From: Melitaea cinxia
Lineage: Eukaryota > Arthropoda > Insecta > Lepidoptera > Nymphalidae
DNA: 64,000 nucleotides
Direction: 5' to 3'
Assembly (NCBI RefSeq): GCF_905220565.1
Contig: NC_059395.1
Coordinates: 19,199,289-19,263,288, forward strand
The translations under genes were made by a program, and so were the position numbers. This document shows positions 51,701 to 64,000 of the stretch, one piece after another. Numbering within the stretch: the stretch's first letter is position 1; each line of letters opens with the position of its first letter. The notes under the pieces are model-generated. The model was not told the DNA's origin. It did no database searches and saw only the letters and a list, made by a program, of their open reading frames with translations.

Positions 51701-52959
51701 TACCGGAAACAGATCCCTCTTCCACTCTAAAAACTCTTTTTGAAAGCAAAAGAAGCCAAAAATATTTTTTGATTTTGTTTTGTCTCTGATTTTTTTTTTC
51801 TTTTTTTTTTGTATATTTTATTTTGTATATTTATTCATTCAGGCAATTAAAATTATTGGCCTATATCTAACGACATTCATTAGGATCGAAAACATATTTT
51901 TCTTATATTTTTACCCGACTGCAAGAGAAGAGGGTTGTGTTTTTCATTAATTTTTTATTTTTTATTTATTTGTGGTTAAGGCTGTTACTGTTTCCTCTGG
52001 TAGCTTATTCAACATATCAAATCATCGTGTGACGCAAAATATGATGGTCAAAATGAATTTTAAATTGCATTAAAAGTGCCATCACGATCTAAAAAATGAC
52101 AATCGGTTAACGATAAAGTCGTGACGATCCAAAACAAACCAGCTCGAACTGGATCAGCGATCAGTCTTCGCTAACTGGCCAAATATGCGTAGCGCGTACC
52201 TAACCGCTCATATATTTTATACGAGCACGTTTTAATGGGCATTTTTGTAGGCAATTTTATGATAAAACGCTAATATATGTATAATTTTAGTGTTTTATCA
52301 TCTTTTTTATTATTAAAAATATTTAGACCGTATAAATATAGGCCTTGGGTTTTATTACTTAAAAAAAAACGTCAAATATCGGCGGGAAATATTGAAAACG
52401 AATCTCCTTACAATATTTTAGGAAAACGTTATATTTCAATAAAAAATAATGTAAATCTTTACTAAACATCTTTATGTTGTTTATTATTCGAATACTTTTT
52501 GTATAATTTAGTTACAAGTTATTTAAAACGTAATAAATCATACGCTGTGTTTATTTATAAAAGCCATTAAAAGTAGCACGGAATGAGAAAAGCACCAGCT
52601 AATTATTTCACCAAAGGAAATTGCACAATTTATGTTAAACCATAATACATAATAATCTTTCTTCGCTTTGAAAACGATTTTGAATCTTATATTAATATAG
52701 TTAGGCTCTCAAATGGCATACGTTTTTTCCTTCGAGGGTAATCACCTCGTGATCTGGAATACTCATTGTACAATGTATCGTTCGTAATTTTATTTTAGTT
52801 TTATTTTAAACTCTAGATTCAAAGAAGAATTGAGAAAATGGGTTACTTATGTAAAAGGTTTCATGTATTTCAAGAACTAATACAATGTTCTTACACCAGT
52901 AGCCTCTTATGCTTATTTAAATGTAACCCCAAACTATGTTATTGTAGTGACTGATTAAT
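51701..52959. other. No gene seen
   Basis: AT-rich DNA with T-rich runs near 51790-51840. Confidence 0.45.
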
Positions 52960-53135
52960 TTTTAGCCGACCGGTGGCGGGATAACCATCGAACTGCTGAC
53001 TTTGAAATACACAGGCCGAAGACTATGACTATGGACTATAGGATTATGGGCAAAACACATGTTTTCGCGCTATTTTTGGCGTGAACTTGTGTCTGTGTCT
53101 AGCAGTGGACTGTGATAATAAATTTTTATGATTAT
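52960..53135 (+). mobile_element. GAT-tail-family repeat, internal deletion
   Basis: 'agccgaccggtggcgggata', 'tttgaaatacacaggccgaa' and 'ggcgtgaacttgtgtctg' follow the family order; the middle part is missing. Confidence 0.6.
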
Positions 53136-53584
53136 GTGTATGATTGGCATATTTTTTAAGGCGACTGAAAAGTATTTATCAGCTATATATATTAGTAGGT
53201 AATTATATTTTAAAAAGTCCAATTTAATTAGTTTATCTTAGTATCATATAATTGGCTAAGTTTTTTGATACTTTCGGGCGGTCATGACACACACACTTAG
53301 CAGATTCTACTATACTACTCATCAGTTACTCTTTTAAAACTCAACAATCATTATAATAATAATCAGCAACTGTATGTCCTGCATGAAATATGGGGCCACT
53401 AAACCTAATATAACGGTCATTAAAATAGTACTATTGGTTGAATGCGTTGGCTAATTAAGCTACTAATATATCAATTGTAGTAGGTTATGAATACTACATC
53501 TAGTAAGTAGTAGTTTACCCAAGTAGACTTTTTTACAGTTTTTGATAAATGTTTTGTAAATGTATATATCGGTCGATTTAATTT

Positions 53585-53905
53585 GTAACATCCTACTGGT
53601 GAGGATAGGTCTCTTTCTCCATGTAGGAAAAGGATCGAAGCTTAATCCACAATGCGGCTCCACTGTGGGTTTGTGAATATTATATTCCCTACTACCAGTA
53701 ACGATTGCTGTCAGGTGAATATGATAACAATCGGGACCGACTGCTTAACATGCTCTCTGAGGCACGGCGGGGAGACCCACAAGAAAAGACAACCAGATCG
53801 GAAAGAAATATTTGTACAAATATCCATTCCGAGCGGGAATTGAACCTAAAATCGCCGTTGTGTGAGCGCCCACACAGCGCACACACCACTAAACTAGAAC
53901 GATGT
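53585..53905 (-). mobile_element. tRNA-derived SINE with head
   Basis: On the minus strand: A box TAGTTTAGTGGTG and B box GGTTCAATTCCCGC, then the body to 'catcctactggtgaggatag'. Overlapping frames on both strands are artefacts. Confidence 0.72.
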
Positions 53906-54004
53906 CAAAATATCAGAAATTTTTTATTTGCGAAACTTAAACTAACATACTAGCATTTTTCTTAGGTTTACTTTTGAGGTAGGTTCTAATTTATTGTTTG
54001 GTTT

Positions 54005-54235
54005 GTAAATATATTCCCTATTACGAGTAATGATTGCTATCAGGTGTATATGATAACAACTGGGACCGACAGTTTAACGTGCTCTCCGAGGCACCGGAGG
54101 GAGACTAACAAGGACAGACACCCAAAGCGGAAAGAAACATTTTTATAAATACAAACATCCGTCCCGATCGAAATCGAAAGTGCAAATCGCAGGTTTGTTA
54201 GGCGCGTACATGGCACAAGCACCAGAGCGGTATGG
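54005..54235 (-). mobile_element. SINE, body and degenerate head
   Basis: 'cgaggcaccggagggagact', 'ggaccgacagtttaacgtgc' and a degenerate head near 54215 ('ggcacaagcaccagagcgg') follow the order of the copy at 53585, 100 bp away in the same orientation. Confidence 0.6.
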
Positions 54236-54687
54236 TTATTTTTAATAGGAAAAAATGTTGTGCTAATGTTAAGTTTGAGTATAAATAAAGATGTTTTTCG
54301 TCCCCAAAACCATTTTTCCAACTCTTATTGTCCGTAGAGAAGTTTACGTAAATACTTCTCACCACGAAATAATGTTTATGGCTTCACTACTTCTGGCCAT
54401 AAGTCGATGAATGAAACCAATCTATTTGTATGCATTTACTAACTAAATTTTATAGGAATATTACAAAATCATAAATCAATGATAGTTATCTAACCATACT
54501 TTGTCACATTTTTAATTAATAATAATATTACCTTAAACGCGAAAACAAGTATACTATCGTTTGGAGAATTTGACATTTGTTACCGAAACACCACCTCGCA
54601 AACCTGCCAGAAACACCCGCCAAGTTGAACGCCACGGCTCTTAAACCTTTACGGTACTGATTGTATTTTTGCAACTAATTTTTTTTT

Positions 54688-54900
54688 ACAACTAGGTCGG
54701 CAAACAACTATACGGCTTGCTTAATGGTAAGTGGTTTCCGTAGCGTATAGATGACTGCAACCACAGATGCATGGCAAGGGCATGGCTGTCCCTCGACCAT
54801 TCTCAGGAGCTCTGGCTGCTTTACTCATCACATGAATACAGTACTACTCGAGACCAGCATTATTTAGTTGTGGACTTCGAAAGCTTCACATTCAAATTTC
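54688..54900 (+). repeat. Dispersed repeat, 'gtaagcggttaccg' family
   Basis: 'ctaggtcggcaaacaac', 'atggtaagtggtttccgtag' and 'caggagctctggctgcttta' match the family order. Confidence 0.6.
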
Positions 54901-55782
54901 ACCAAACTTATCGTAAAAAAAATTAACCTAATTACGCCCACTTGGCGAAAAGTGACGAATTTTCTCAATGAATAATATGATCTAATTAAAGAGCATTCGG
55001 CTTGCCAACTTGGCGGACGGGTGACAACGGGAAAATTATTTAATACAAGTAGTATTTATTAAAAGATACTCTCCTACCATTGTGTTCGACGACCTTGGCC
55101 CATATCGCCGGTTTAATTGTGTTGTATTTTTAGTGTCTTTATCGTACATTTGAACTAACATTTATAACGATAATTTTTTTCTTTTGTGAATTTTGGTAAC
55201 ATATCTCGGAATCTATGGCTCGTATTTGAAATGTTCTTTTTGAAATAGATAGTTTGTTTATTGAGGTTATTAGCTGTGCAGTGGTTCGTACTCGCAGTTG
55301 TTATTTCGATTCCCATTTGTAATGCTCTCAATCTTTGTGTTAGTCTTTCTAGACACAAAATTAGGGAACAGCATTACATCAGGTCTCTTCCCGGTTATGG
55401 GACATTTTTTGCCTTTTATAAATTTTATTAATGACATAGTATCTACTTTCCTTTAACAACAGCTAGCCAAAAGCTTCCTATAATCAGCACTAAATATAAA
55501 AATGTTACTTAAACTCAATTGAACTGAAAAAGAATATCAATATCTGAACGCTTGGCAAGTACATCATAGTGCTGCTAGTTTCATTCATAGCGTTGTTCGA
55601 TAGCGGGTTTATACATAAAGCCCTTACGACTACCGTGTTGGATGACAAAACCGGTTTTACGTGCTGCCATAGTCTATTCGCGTTAAGAAAACTATAGGTC
55701 ATCGCTGTTGATAAACTTAGCCATGCTCCTTGACCAAATGAATATTAATCGTATAATTGAACTCCTTGTTCGCACTGACCAG
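54901..55782. other. No gene seen
   Basis: AT-rich DNA. A very weak SINE-like stretch may lie at 55590-55680 ('aaaaccggttttacgtgct'). Confidence 0.4.
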
Positions 55783-56045
55783 TTACAGTAAGCCATTCAG
55801 ATATTTAACTGAGGTATGGCACAGCAGGAAATATGCTGTCCAAAATCCGGAGCGGCCCGACTGGGGAAGGACCTTGACCTTACTTTCAAGCAGTGTTGTG
55901 TTCCTGTGGTGAGTAAGATGACCAGAGCGCCCTGGGGGATTGAGAGTAGGGTTGGCATGCGCTTGCAATGTTTCTGGTAATGCAGGCGTCTACCAGCTAC
56001 GGTAACCGCTTACCATCAGGTGAGTCGTACGCTTGTTTGCCAACC
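55783..56045 (-). repeat. Dispersed repeat, 'gtaagcggttaccg' family (best copy)
   Basis: The reverse complement gives 'ggttggcaaacaagcgtacg', 'actcacctgatggtaagcgg', 'ttaccgtagctggtagacgc', 'cattgcaagcgcatgccaac', 'cccccagggcgctctggtca' and 'ctcaccacaggaacacaaca' in order. It is the least diverged copy in the window. Confidence 0.72.
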
Positions 56046-56564
56046 TAATTTTAGATAAAAAAAGACAGCCGTCTAATGTACTACGAAATATTTGTTTTAG
56101 GTCCGTGACTTAGCTCATTGACAGTGATGAGTCACTATTTTCTCAACGCAACATATTATTATAGAAAGAAACATTCGTAAAAATACATATTCCGATTGCG
56201 AACGAGTACATAAGCCGAAATCTCTATGTTAATAAAACATCAGTTACAACTGCACGAAAATGGTCGTTTTAGAAATTTTAAACAAACTAATCTTTAGCTT
56301 CAATATCAGTTAACTGATAAACATATACGTATTTAAACAGCCCTGCCTTCCCCTCATTTTCGCGCGTTGAGAATGTAAATATAAAAGCTTAGAATTAAGA
56401 TTTGATTAATAATAAATGACAGAAAGAAACGGAATGAAAAATGAAATAACGAGAGGCATTATCGATAGAACTGGAATGAAAATGTTAACATAAGCAAAGT
56501 CTGCTTCCCAAACTTGTCCGTTGAAGGTTAGAGTATAAAAAATAAAGATTATATATATTTTATA
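56046..56564. other. No gene seen
   Basis: AT-rich spacer. Confidence 0.45.
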
Positions 56565-56858
56565 CTAGCTGACCCGGCGAACTTCGTATCGTCTAACACA
56601 AACTTTATCGTATGGTATTAAAGTTCAAATTGACTTTTAAGTATTATCACAAATCTTTTGTATGGGAGTATAGAAAAATGTTGTTTTTAGACTTTTTCAG
56701 GAAATTGAAATTTTTTTTTTTTTTAGAATTTTTCTCTCCGTAAGAACCATCCTCGTACTTCAAGGAATATTTAAAAAAAAGAATTAGCGAAATCGGTCCA
56801 ACCGTTCTCGAGTTTTGCGCTTAGCAACACATTCAGCGACTCATTTTTATATTATAGA
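56565..56858 (-). mobile_element. Helitron-like element, 'GACCCGGCGAAC' subfamily (second copy)
   Basis: On the minus strand: A|TCTATAATATAAAAATGAG at the start and 'cgccgggtcag' CTAG|T at the end. It is nearly identical to 5472-5766 apart from a handful of changes and a poly-T length difference. Confidence 0.7.
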
Positions 56859-58204
56859 TTATGTGCTCTCCTGCAAGAACAGCCCTTGATATTTTTACGC
56901 GCAGATTGTGAACATTAAGGTACTCGACGTTACATTACAAAATGCTACTCTGTTTCAATTACTCAGCGAAGGTCGACACTAAACAGTTGCCAATCGTTTG
57001 CCGATTATAAATATATTGTAATAATACTTTTAAACAGTCGTTCAGTTTATATTTTATGATGGCATTGAAAAATTTATAGTGATGCAATGTTGCTAGGTTT
57101 TAAGGGACTTGACATCCCTTAAGGGATTTTGTTTATTTGTAGAATGTACTTGGGTACATCAAATAACTGTCATGTCTTTGTCAACAACATCAACCGTCAT
57201 AAAATCGTTGTTTATTAAACTTATTTATTGTTGTGAGGTGACTGTATTTTTTTTGTAATTACTAAATACCTTCTGAAGAAAATGTAGGAACTTTTTAAAA
57301 CAAAAATGTACAATTACGTATATATCAATTATTAAAAAAAACTCTTATCTTCGAACTCTTGACAAAATAAACGAAATTTTGTTTTTGAATTCCGTTTTCC
57401 TACATATTAATACTTTGTGCAGACAACCGAAAATCTATACGACGGTATAAATCTAAAGCTTTACAATTATTCGTGGTCTGTTCGTACGATTTCGTTTAAA
57501 ACTCTACCATTTGTGTAGTTTATTGAATGAAAAACAGGAATTTTGAATTTGGTTGATAAAATTTATTTTGGCTGTTCTTATATCATAATATAATTTTTGC
57601 CGCCTTAACCTTTACTTAGATGTAATATTTATTCTGCATTCTATACTCAAATCGACACTAACAATGTATACTACGCCAATTCGACTTTTCGATAAGTTTG
57701 TTTTTTTTATGCGAACTTGATAAAATGTGTTGTTATATGTAATAAAAAAATTGTGAAATTGCAATGAATGAATTAACTATTAAAGATACCAAATTTCAAA
57801 TAAGTTTCTTAATTAATATAAAAGGTATCACGTTTTTCCCTTTTATAAGCCTCTATTGTAAAATTCACTTTTAAGAGTTAGCTTAGTATAAATTGCTGGT
57901 GTCGAAATGTTGGCTGAAGGGATCTTTCGCTTTTATACATTTTTCTTCATCTATACTTAATATTTAAGGCTAAAGAGTTTGATTGTTTGTTTGCTTAAAT
58001 GCTTGAAAAAAACTGTAAAAAAATATAGGAAAAATTTAAATTTGAACTCTTCAATATAGGATGTTAGTATATTTTTGTTGTAGTTTTATTTTTCTCCATC
58101 TTTCTGCCGGAGATACCCTCGTACGGCCCTTGACGTCGACTACATAATTTTGGTTGTTTCGTTTTCATCAGTTAAAATATAAACGCTATGATACACACGC
58201 AGTA
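56859..58204. other. No gene seen
   Basis: AT-rich DNA. A Helitron-like start string lies at about 57952-58000. Confidence 0.4.
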
Positions 58205-58345
58205 GGATTTTCCCTTGTGTTGGGTGTCCAAAAACACACACAACACATAAATACAAGCGCCCAGACTACGACAAACATCTATATGGCCAATAAAAAAGTA
58301 TTTCATGTGCAGAGATCGAACTCCCAACCGCAACCGCAACAACAA
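58205..58345 (-). mobile_element. SINE fragment related to 22449-22665
   Basis: The reverse complement has a degenerate B box GAGTTCGATCTC, 'ggccatatagatgtttgtcg' and 'ctgggcgcttgtatttatgt'. The A box is replaced by a (GTT)n run. Confidence 0.65.
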
Positions 58346-59734
58346 CAACAGCAACGTTAACACTTATAAACACTTATACTTATTTGCGATTTACAGCGAT
58401 TGTCATATCAAAACGTTTCTGGCCATGGCGATTGCAAAGAAATATCGGAAGTCTTATAATGACAATGGCGTTATGTCCTTTATAATTAAAAGTGTAATAT
58501 AGCCTAAGTCACAAACAGATAACGTAAATTCAACGAGAGAAAGAATTTTTAAAATCGGTCCAATAGTTTTTAAGTTATCAAACAAACAAAAAATCAAATA
58601 ATTTATCTTTATTATATTAGCGTAGATATAGATAATCGCTTTTAAAACGTAAACACCGCACTGCATCGATGTGCTCGCGTCGACGAGAGATTCCGTTTTT
58701 GTTTAAACAAACCACAATGCTTTGAAAACTTCTGTATAATTGGTTATTTGATCTCGAACTTTATTACTCCATCGATTCAATAACGATAATTTGATAGAAT
58801 TACTTTCATGTTTATTTTTTTATTATTAAATCTTTTGTTCTCTTAATTTTTTATCTGTTGTATTCTTTTTGGATGATTGCTTTGATGAGTAATCTGTGGA
58901 TAAATAATGTAATATATTTGATTATAATGTGCTCGTGTAGCTTTTATGAGATATAGATTAGTTAGATCGTATTTTTCTAATTATATTTTGCTGCTAAAAA
59001 CATTCTAATAGAATGTCCATCATTAGTAACTAAAATTTGTAAGAGTTCTCGTTTTTAGTAGAAATTTCTTGATATTAAAATTTCAACTATATAACATGTA
59101 TAAGGTAATTTAACACACAACGACTGGTTAATTTATTGCGAAAACGAATAGACGAAACAACTAATTATGTTATATCGAAAAAATATTTTTTATAAACTCC
59201 ATAAAGATGAACAAATCTTTGATTGTTATATACTAAGCGACGGGCTCAGTGCATTATATAATGAGTTACAATTATTATTTATTGAGGCTATAATACTTCA
59301 CAATGTTTCTTACAGAAGCGCAGCGACCTTAAACTTAAAAGTGTTTCAAATTTTCATTCTTAAATAATCATTTTTATTATATACATAAAACAATTCGATA
59401 AAAAAATTTAGAATCTAATTTTTAAAAATCGTCTTTGAAATTACCCGTTTATCGGCGCAGTAATCATAAGTCTTTCGGTTGGCAGTTTTTTGGCAGTATC
59501 AGAACCTTGTTTCATGTCTGTTACTGTTTGTGAAACAAGATGAACGTACCATAATAAACTGTAAAAGAACAGTTCGTGCATGAATGTTATCGACGAAATA
59601 ATCGTATCTTTATAGACATTAGTTTTAAAAGTCATTAAGTAACGTAATATTTATATATAAAAAAATAATAAAATAACAGAAATTATCAGCAAACTATTTT
59701 GTAAGACAAGGTCAATAAACAAACGTCAAATTAA
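58346..59734. other. No gene seen
   Basis: AT-rich DNA. Repeat debris at about 58530-58620 ends in 'tttattatattagcgtagat'. Confidence 0.4.
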
Positions 59735-59905
59735 TTCATCATCATCACTTCAACCTATCGCAGTACACTGCTGGACATAGGCCTCCCCAAGTTCACGCCA
59801 AAAACGGCGTGTCATGTGTTTTGTCCCGTATCCACCACGCTGGGCAGGCGGGTTGGTTGGTACCACAGGTCTGGCTTTGTCGCATCGAAGACGCTGCTGT
59901 CCGTC
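59735..59905 (-). mobile_element. GAT-tail-family repeat
   Basis: A (ATC)n run then 'cagtacactgctggacatag', 'gttcacgccaaaaacggcgt', 'ccaccacgctgggcaggcgg' and 'ggctttgtcgcatcgaagac'. Confidence 0.7.
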
Positions 59906-60945
59906 AAATTAATTACTATTAATAGACTTTTGACAAGTAAGTTACAGAGAGTAAAAGGGAAATATTTTGCTCAAAACTTGTAACGGGTTAGAAAAGAGTG
60001 CTGAGCTGTCAGGGATAAGATTGACAACGGATTTGCAATGCTTCTGATGTTACATAGACCACGGTACCCACATACTATCAGGCAGACCTAACGCTTATTT
60101 AGACTTGAAAACTGACTTTAAAAACGAAACATCACACCTTTGTTACTATTTTTATAGAAATAACCAAGAAATGATCAAGCAGCTTATTTAAAGATCACTT
60201 TTTAAAAACTTTTGCCGTTTCAGAGAATTTAATATTCATATACTAATAAATAAATAACGAGTGTGTTTCTGGTTGTCTTAAGTACATACCAGCTGAAATA
60301 AACGATCTTCATTTAGAATCTTAAAATTAAAATATATTTCGGTTGTCTTACTAATAATATGAGATACTCACTTCAATTTGCTTATTGTCTGAAAAATGAT
60401 ACCCTCTTCAAATGTGCCTAAGTTTAGACAGAGTATTGTCCAATGACTCACACTAAAGATTTTTCTTCTAAATACCGCGACTTCCTTTATGACTCCTATA
60501 CTTAAATTAAACATTAAGATTTGTTCCAAAAAAAAAAAAAACTGTAATACACGAGGAATGCAGATAAATTCGTACTCTGAGTTATATTACTAAATATAAT
60601 GTGTTTTATGTAATATGAGAAATTTTGATTTCAATTTTTTGTAGGTAAATAAGAAAAGAATCAATGTCATCTCTGTATAGTAGGAAAAAGGTGTATGTGA
60701 CAGTAAGTAACTTAAATAATTCTACAAAAACTAAACTGCTGCTGCAATTAATGCAATATTGGGAGGCCCTGTCAAAGATAGGGTTGGTGTCTACCATACA
60801 ATGCCTCAGCCGGTCAACGAATTTTGTTACCTGCTACGAAAATACAATCGATTCTAAATTTTATAGGATGATAAAAGAATAAATTAAATTTAATCTAGTT
60901 AGTTACGTTTGAGACAAACAACACATAACATTTGTAAATACATTT
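59906..60945. other. No gene supported
   Basis: AT-rich DNA. A weak 'gtaagcggttaccg'-family remnant may lie at 60025-60095. The frame 60664-60882 has no family motif. Confidence 0.4.
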
Positions 60946-61089
60946 TTATTTACGTATTTTTTGTACCCAGCGTCTGACGCAATGTCGTCGCTTCGAATGT
61001 TTTCCTGAACGCCTGTGTGCCGTTTTATTATAAACATCGTCTTCGTACGACCCTGGCGACCGTGCTGTCAGATGTCCGCGCCAGAACAT
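60946..61089 (-). CDS. Weak candidate coding exon, unknown product
   Basis: A 47-codon frame from ATG at 61089, or from a possible acceptor TTTAG| about 15 nt further upstream, to TAA at 60946. It is much richer in GC than its surroundings. The product would be strongly basic at its end (HRRSGKHSKRRHCVRRWVQK). AATAAA begins within the stop codon region ('taaataaa'). I recognise no family. It could be a last exon of a gene lying further upstream, or chance. Confidence 0.25.
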   Translation of the reverse strand: MFWRGHLTARSPGSYEDDVYNKTAHRRSGKHSKRRHCVRRWVQKIRK

Positions 61090-62570
61090 GAGGCTCACTT
61101 CTAAAGGCTAGTTATACTTGACTGGTCATTTAGACAATGATCAAAAACAAAAAAACAAAAAACTTTTTATTCCGGTAGGCTTCGAAAGCGCTTTTGAGTC
61201 ATCATTTTACGGTTACATAATATTATATTTATTTGTCTATGTGAAAAATTAATTATATTTAACAAAGAGATATCACGAATTTTGAGTGTGATTCTGCAGA
61301 GAAGCATTTATAAGAAACTTTTTTTTTTATACAACAAGGTCGGCATACAAGATAGATAGAAGAAGATATTCGTCTGCTGTGCCATTTCGGAACGAAAAAT
61401 TAAGCACTTAAGAAATTTAATCGTTGCTCAGGTTTAAACCCAAAGCCATCTAATATCAATTCACGAGTCCTATTTACTGGACTATCCTGACGAAAATAGG
61501 CAGTTGGAACAGTAAGAAAACTATGAAAAATGTCTTTGAATGAGGACACAAATACTAGTAATACGTCATAACCACCGTAAACACCGTATCAACGCCCCAG
61601 TTTATGTTAGTGTAAATTATTGCTGCGAGTACTGTTTCATCTCTCAACAATTCATTTTTTTATTAAATTTTCTTACATGTTATGGTAACAAAGGCGTTTT
61701 ATTTGACTGAAAAAATCATTGGCGCAGTTTCTAGTATGCTGCTTGCTGATGCTTTTCCCTTCAGATACCTTGGTTTGTATTAATCTACTGTAAGGCACTA
61801 AGTTGCCTACAGTACAGTTGACTTAGGACTGGCAGCTGGTCATAAATTGTGTGTGTATTTTAAAAACATATTTATATCTTTATATAATGTAATGATAGAT
61901 AAAATAATCCTTATTTATTAAAGAGCTCGAGCTCTACTAAAGTGGCAAAGAACTATCATATTTAAATTTGGCATTTGAGGCGAAGGCGGATTGTGAGTAG
62001 GACATCAGCTTTACGGCGTACGAATTTTTAAGAAAAAATTGTGAAACTTGTAATTTGTCGACCACGAATTATGAAAGTAGGTATGGTATTGAATGGAAGT
62101 GATTGCTTAAAATAGTTACGAAAGATCAGTTTTATTTCAAAACACGGTAACTACATACTTATTTTTGGTAATTAAAATGTGGATAAAAGTTAGTAATATA
62201 AGTCACTCCATGAGACGCATATAACATAAAACTTAGAAAAAAAATTATAGGCTATATCACGTATGTAACAAGAGCTCAGAGTAACTATTAAATATTAACG
62301 CAGGTGAAACAACGGATTAAAAAAAATAATCGCCTTATAAGTTTGAATCGCGTTACCAGTTCTTGAAGTTCTAGAAAAGTCCAAGAAACTATATCCTAGC
62401 ACCGGAAGTTGATATAAGTAGCTATCATATGTCGGACCATGTATCCGCTTAGACAAGCGCTAGTCTGGGTATAATGCTAATAGAATTACACGTGTCTCTC
62501 AATCTTGACACCTTGTACATAGTGACGAGTTTTTGTTGACTTACTATTTATAAAAAAGATAACATTTTTT
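61090..62570. other. No gene seen
   Basis: AT-rich DNA. 'attctgcagagaag' and a poly-T run near 61290-61330 look like debris of a retroelement 3' end. Confidence 0.4.
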
Positions 62571-63127
62571 TACCGACTTCCAAAAAAAGAGGAGGTACTC
62601 AATTCGATGGTACTTTTTTAAATGTATAATCGTTTAAATAGTTTTTATTTGCTCAAATTATGTAGTTTACATTATCAAGAAGCCCTGCGACCCGTGCTAG
62701 CTTAAAAAAGCTGTACAGGCCACAAATGTATGTTAATGTATGTTACCGACTTCAGAACTTTTGAAAGGATGCAACGATTTCGTTAAAAAAAAAATTATCG
62801 AAAGGTGGTGCGTGGTCATTTGGTCCCATTTAAATTTATTTGAGATCTAACAACTACTTTTCGAGTTATTAATAATGCGTTTTTACTTGACTATTTTTTC
62901 GTATAACTTTTTACTGGATGTACCGATTTTAATGATTTTTAATTTAACCGAAAGCTAATGTTTATCATGTGTTCATAATCAAATTTCATCGAGATCTGAT
63001 TACAACTTTTTGCGTAATATTTGATAACGCGTATTTACTTGACTATACTTTCGTCTACCTACGTTGTACGTGTACTTATCGATGTAATTGAAGTCGGTTT
63101 TTTTTCTTTTGCGAATAAACACAATTA
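62571..63127 (-). repeat. Dispersed 'GAAGTCGGTT' repeat with small insertion (copy 8)
   Basis: On the minus strand the copy runs from 'aattgtgtttattcgcaaaa' (63127) to TTTGGAAGTCGGT (62571). About 130 bp near 62615-62745, not found in sibling copies, is inserted. Confidence 0.7.
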
Positions 63128-64000
63128 TATTTGACAATATTTTTATGTTATTTAGAATTTACTTAAAATTAAAACCAAAACTACGATATTATGATATGCC
63201 AAAAAAATTACTTTATATAGCCCTATCTTACCTACCTAGTCTTCTGCCCAAATATTGCCTGGAAGAGATCAATCTACTAGCGATTAGGACGCCTGTTACA
63301 ACTGATACAACTTGTAATTTTCTAATGTTACAACTTTGTATTGTTGTGCAAAAGCTTAAACAAATAATATGGACTTTATTCAAGTGGGGCCTTAAACATA
63401 TTTTAGTAACGCCATTTAATAATTTAAATTAAATTAATTTTTAATTAATGAGTTATAGTTAAGGTGAAGATGACCTACGATTATGAATATAGATTCTGCA
63501 GAAAAGGATCGGCAAGAAACTCCACAGTTACTATTAAAAAAAAAAAAAAAATGTCTTGAATCAAGAATGCATTCAGTATTTTCCTGTTCCAATGGAATCT
63601 CGATTCTTGTTGCAAAAAATGAACAAGACCTTTAACTAGCGAAGTATCAATCGAGTATTTTTTTTTAGGATTTTTTTATGCACTGTTTTTATTCCAAAGC
63701 GTAGAAGCATTTGGGTTACAAATGGTATAACGATGCAATTTGAAATAAGTGACGAATCTGAATAATGAGATTAAAAATACCTAAAAGAAATATTAAACGT
63801 TTGAAAATGCCGTTTTAAAACGTTTAATATTAATTATTATTAATTTAAATTAGTTTTATTTTTTTATTATTAATTTAAATTAGTTTTAAAAACGTTTAAT
63901 AGCATTCATTAATTGTATGATAAGTTTTATAACAAAAAATAAGCCTGCGTATACTTTATAATGCTATTGACCATGACACTACCCTTCAAGAACACTTAGA
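63128..64000. other. No gene supported; retroelement 3'-end debris
   Basis: The plus-strand frame 63088-63432 starts inside the adjacent repeat and has no family motif. 'attctgcagaaaaggatcgg' and 'aagaaactccacagttact' followed by a poly(A) run (63537-63552) look like a LINE 3' UTR. A short duplicated 'taatttaaattagtttta' lies at about 63841-63890. Confidence 0.4.

Noticed and set aside
63088..63432. 114-codon plus-strand frame
   Set aside because: It starts inside a dispersed repeat, has AT-driven composition and no family motif.

Overview
The window is AT-rich eukaryotic DNA, almost certainly from a moth or butterfly (Lepidoptera). The evidence is split genes with GT/AG introns, an insect innexin, a pair of insect-type 8-cysteine secreted proteins, and many dispersed repeats of the kinds common in lepidopteran genomes: tRNA-derived SINEs, non-LTR elements with (AAAT)n tails, Helitron-like elements and TIR elements. 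No species can be named from the sequence alone.

Host genes. (1) Two head-to-tail minus-strand genes (7249-7892 and 9704-10938) encode 101-residue secreted proteins with a single von Willebrand factor type C (SVWC) fold. Both have three exons with identical splice phases. They come from a segmental duplication whose upstream promoter block and downstream flank are still alignable. (2) The rest of the host coding sequence is one minus-strand innexin, read as the shaking-B (shakB) ortholog. It has four exons over about 31 kb (46263 down to 15417), a 25.6 kb first intron and a 373-residue product. Both loci lie on the minus strand, with shakB upstream. No functional link between them is implied.

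Transposon layer. The first shakB intron holds a nearly intact minus-strand LINE (23166-26757). It has endonuclease and reverse transcriptase, a 13-bp target-site duplication, and a C-terminus split by an AAT microsatellite. The same intron holds a 5'-truncated LINE (about 40050-42310) inserted beside an older repeat. A decayed mariner transposase (about 12120-12540) and a decayed Jockey-like reverse transcriptase (about 15055-15330) lie between and next to the host genes. Short repeats fall into several families. One is a tRNA-derived SINE family with about a dozen copies. One is a Helitron-like set with A|TC...CTAG|T ends. One is a family ending in GAAGTCGGTT. One is a repeat with a GAT-rich tail, and one is an unclassified repeat with the core 'gtaagcggttaccg'.

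Structured DNA. The most distinctive non-genic features are a 7 x 106-bp tandem array grown inside a Helitron-like element in shakB intron 3 (about 16055-16800), a palindrome-bearing 116-bp satellite upstream of shakB (49189-49700), and a facing pair of inverted repeats with a (TA)35 tract (29898-31357).

From 46264 to 64000 I find no convincing host coding exon except one weak 47-codon candidate at 60946-61089. I do not see a clearly new biological system. The best follow-up targets are the SVWC pair, with its uneven divergence and conserved promoter block, and the two structured tandem arrays.
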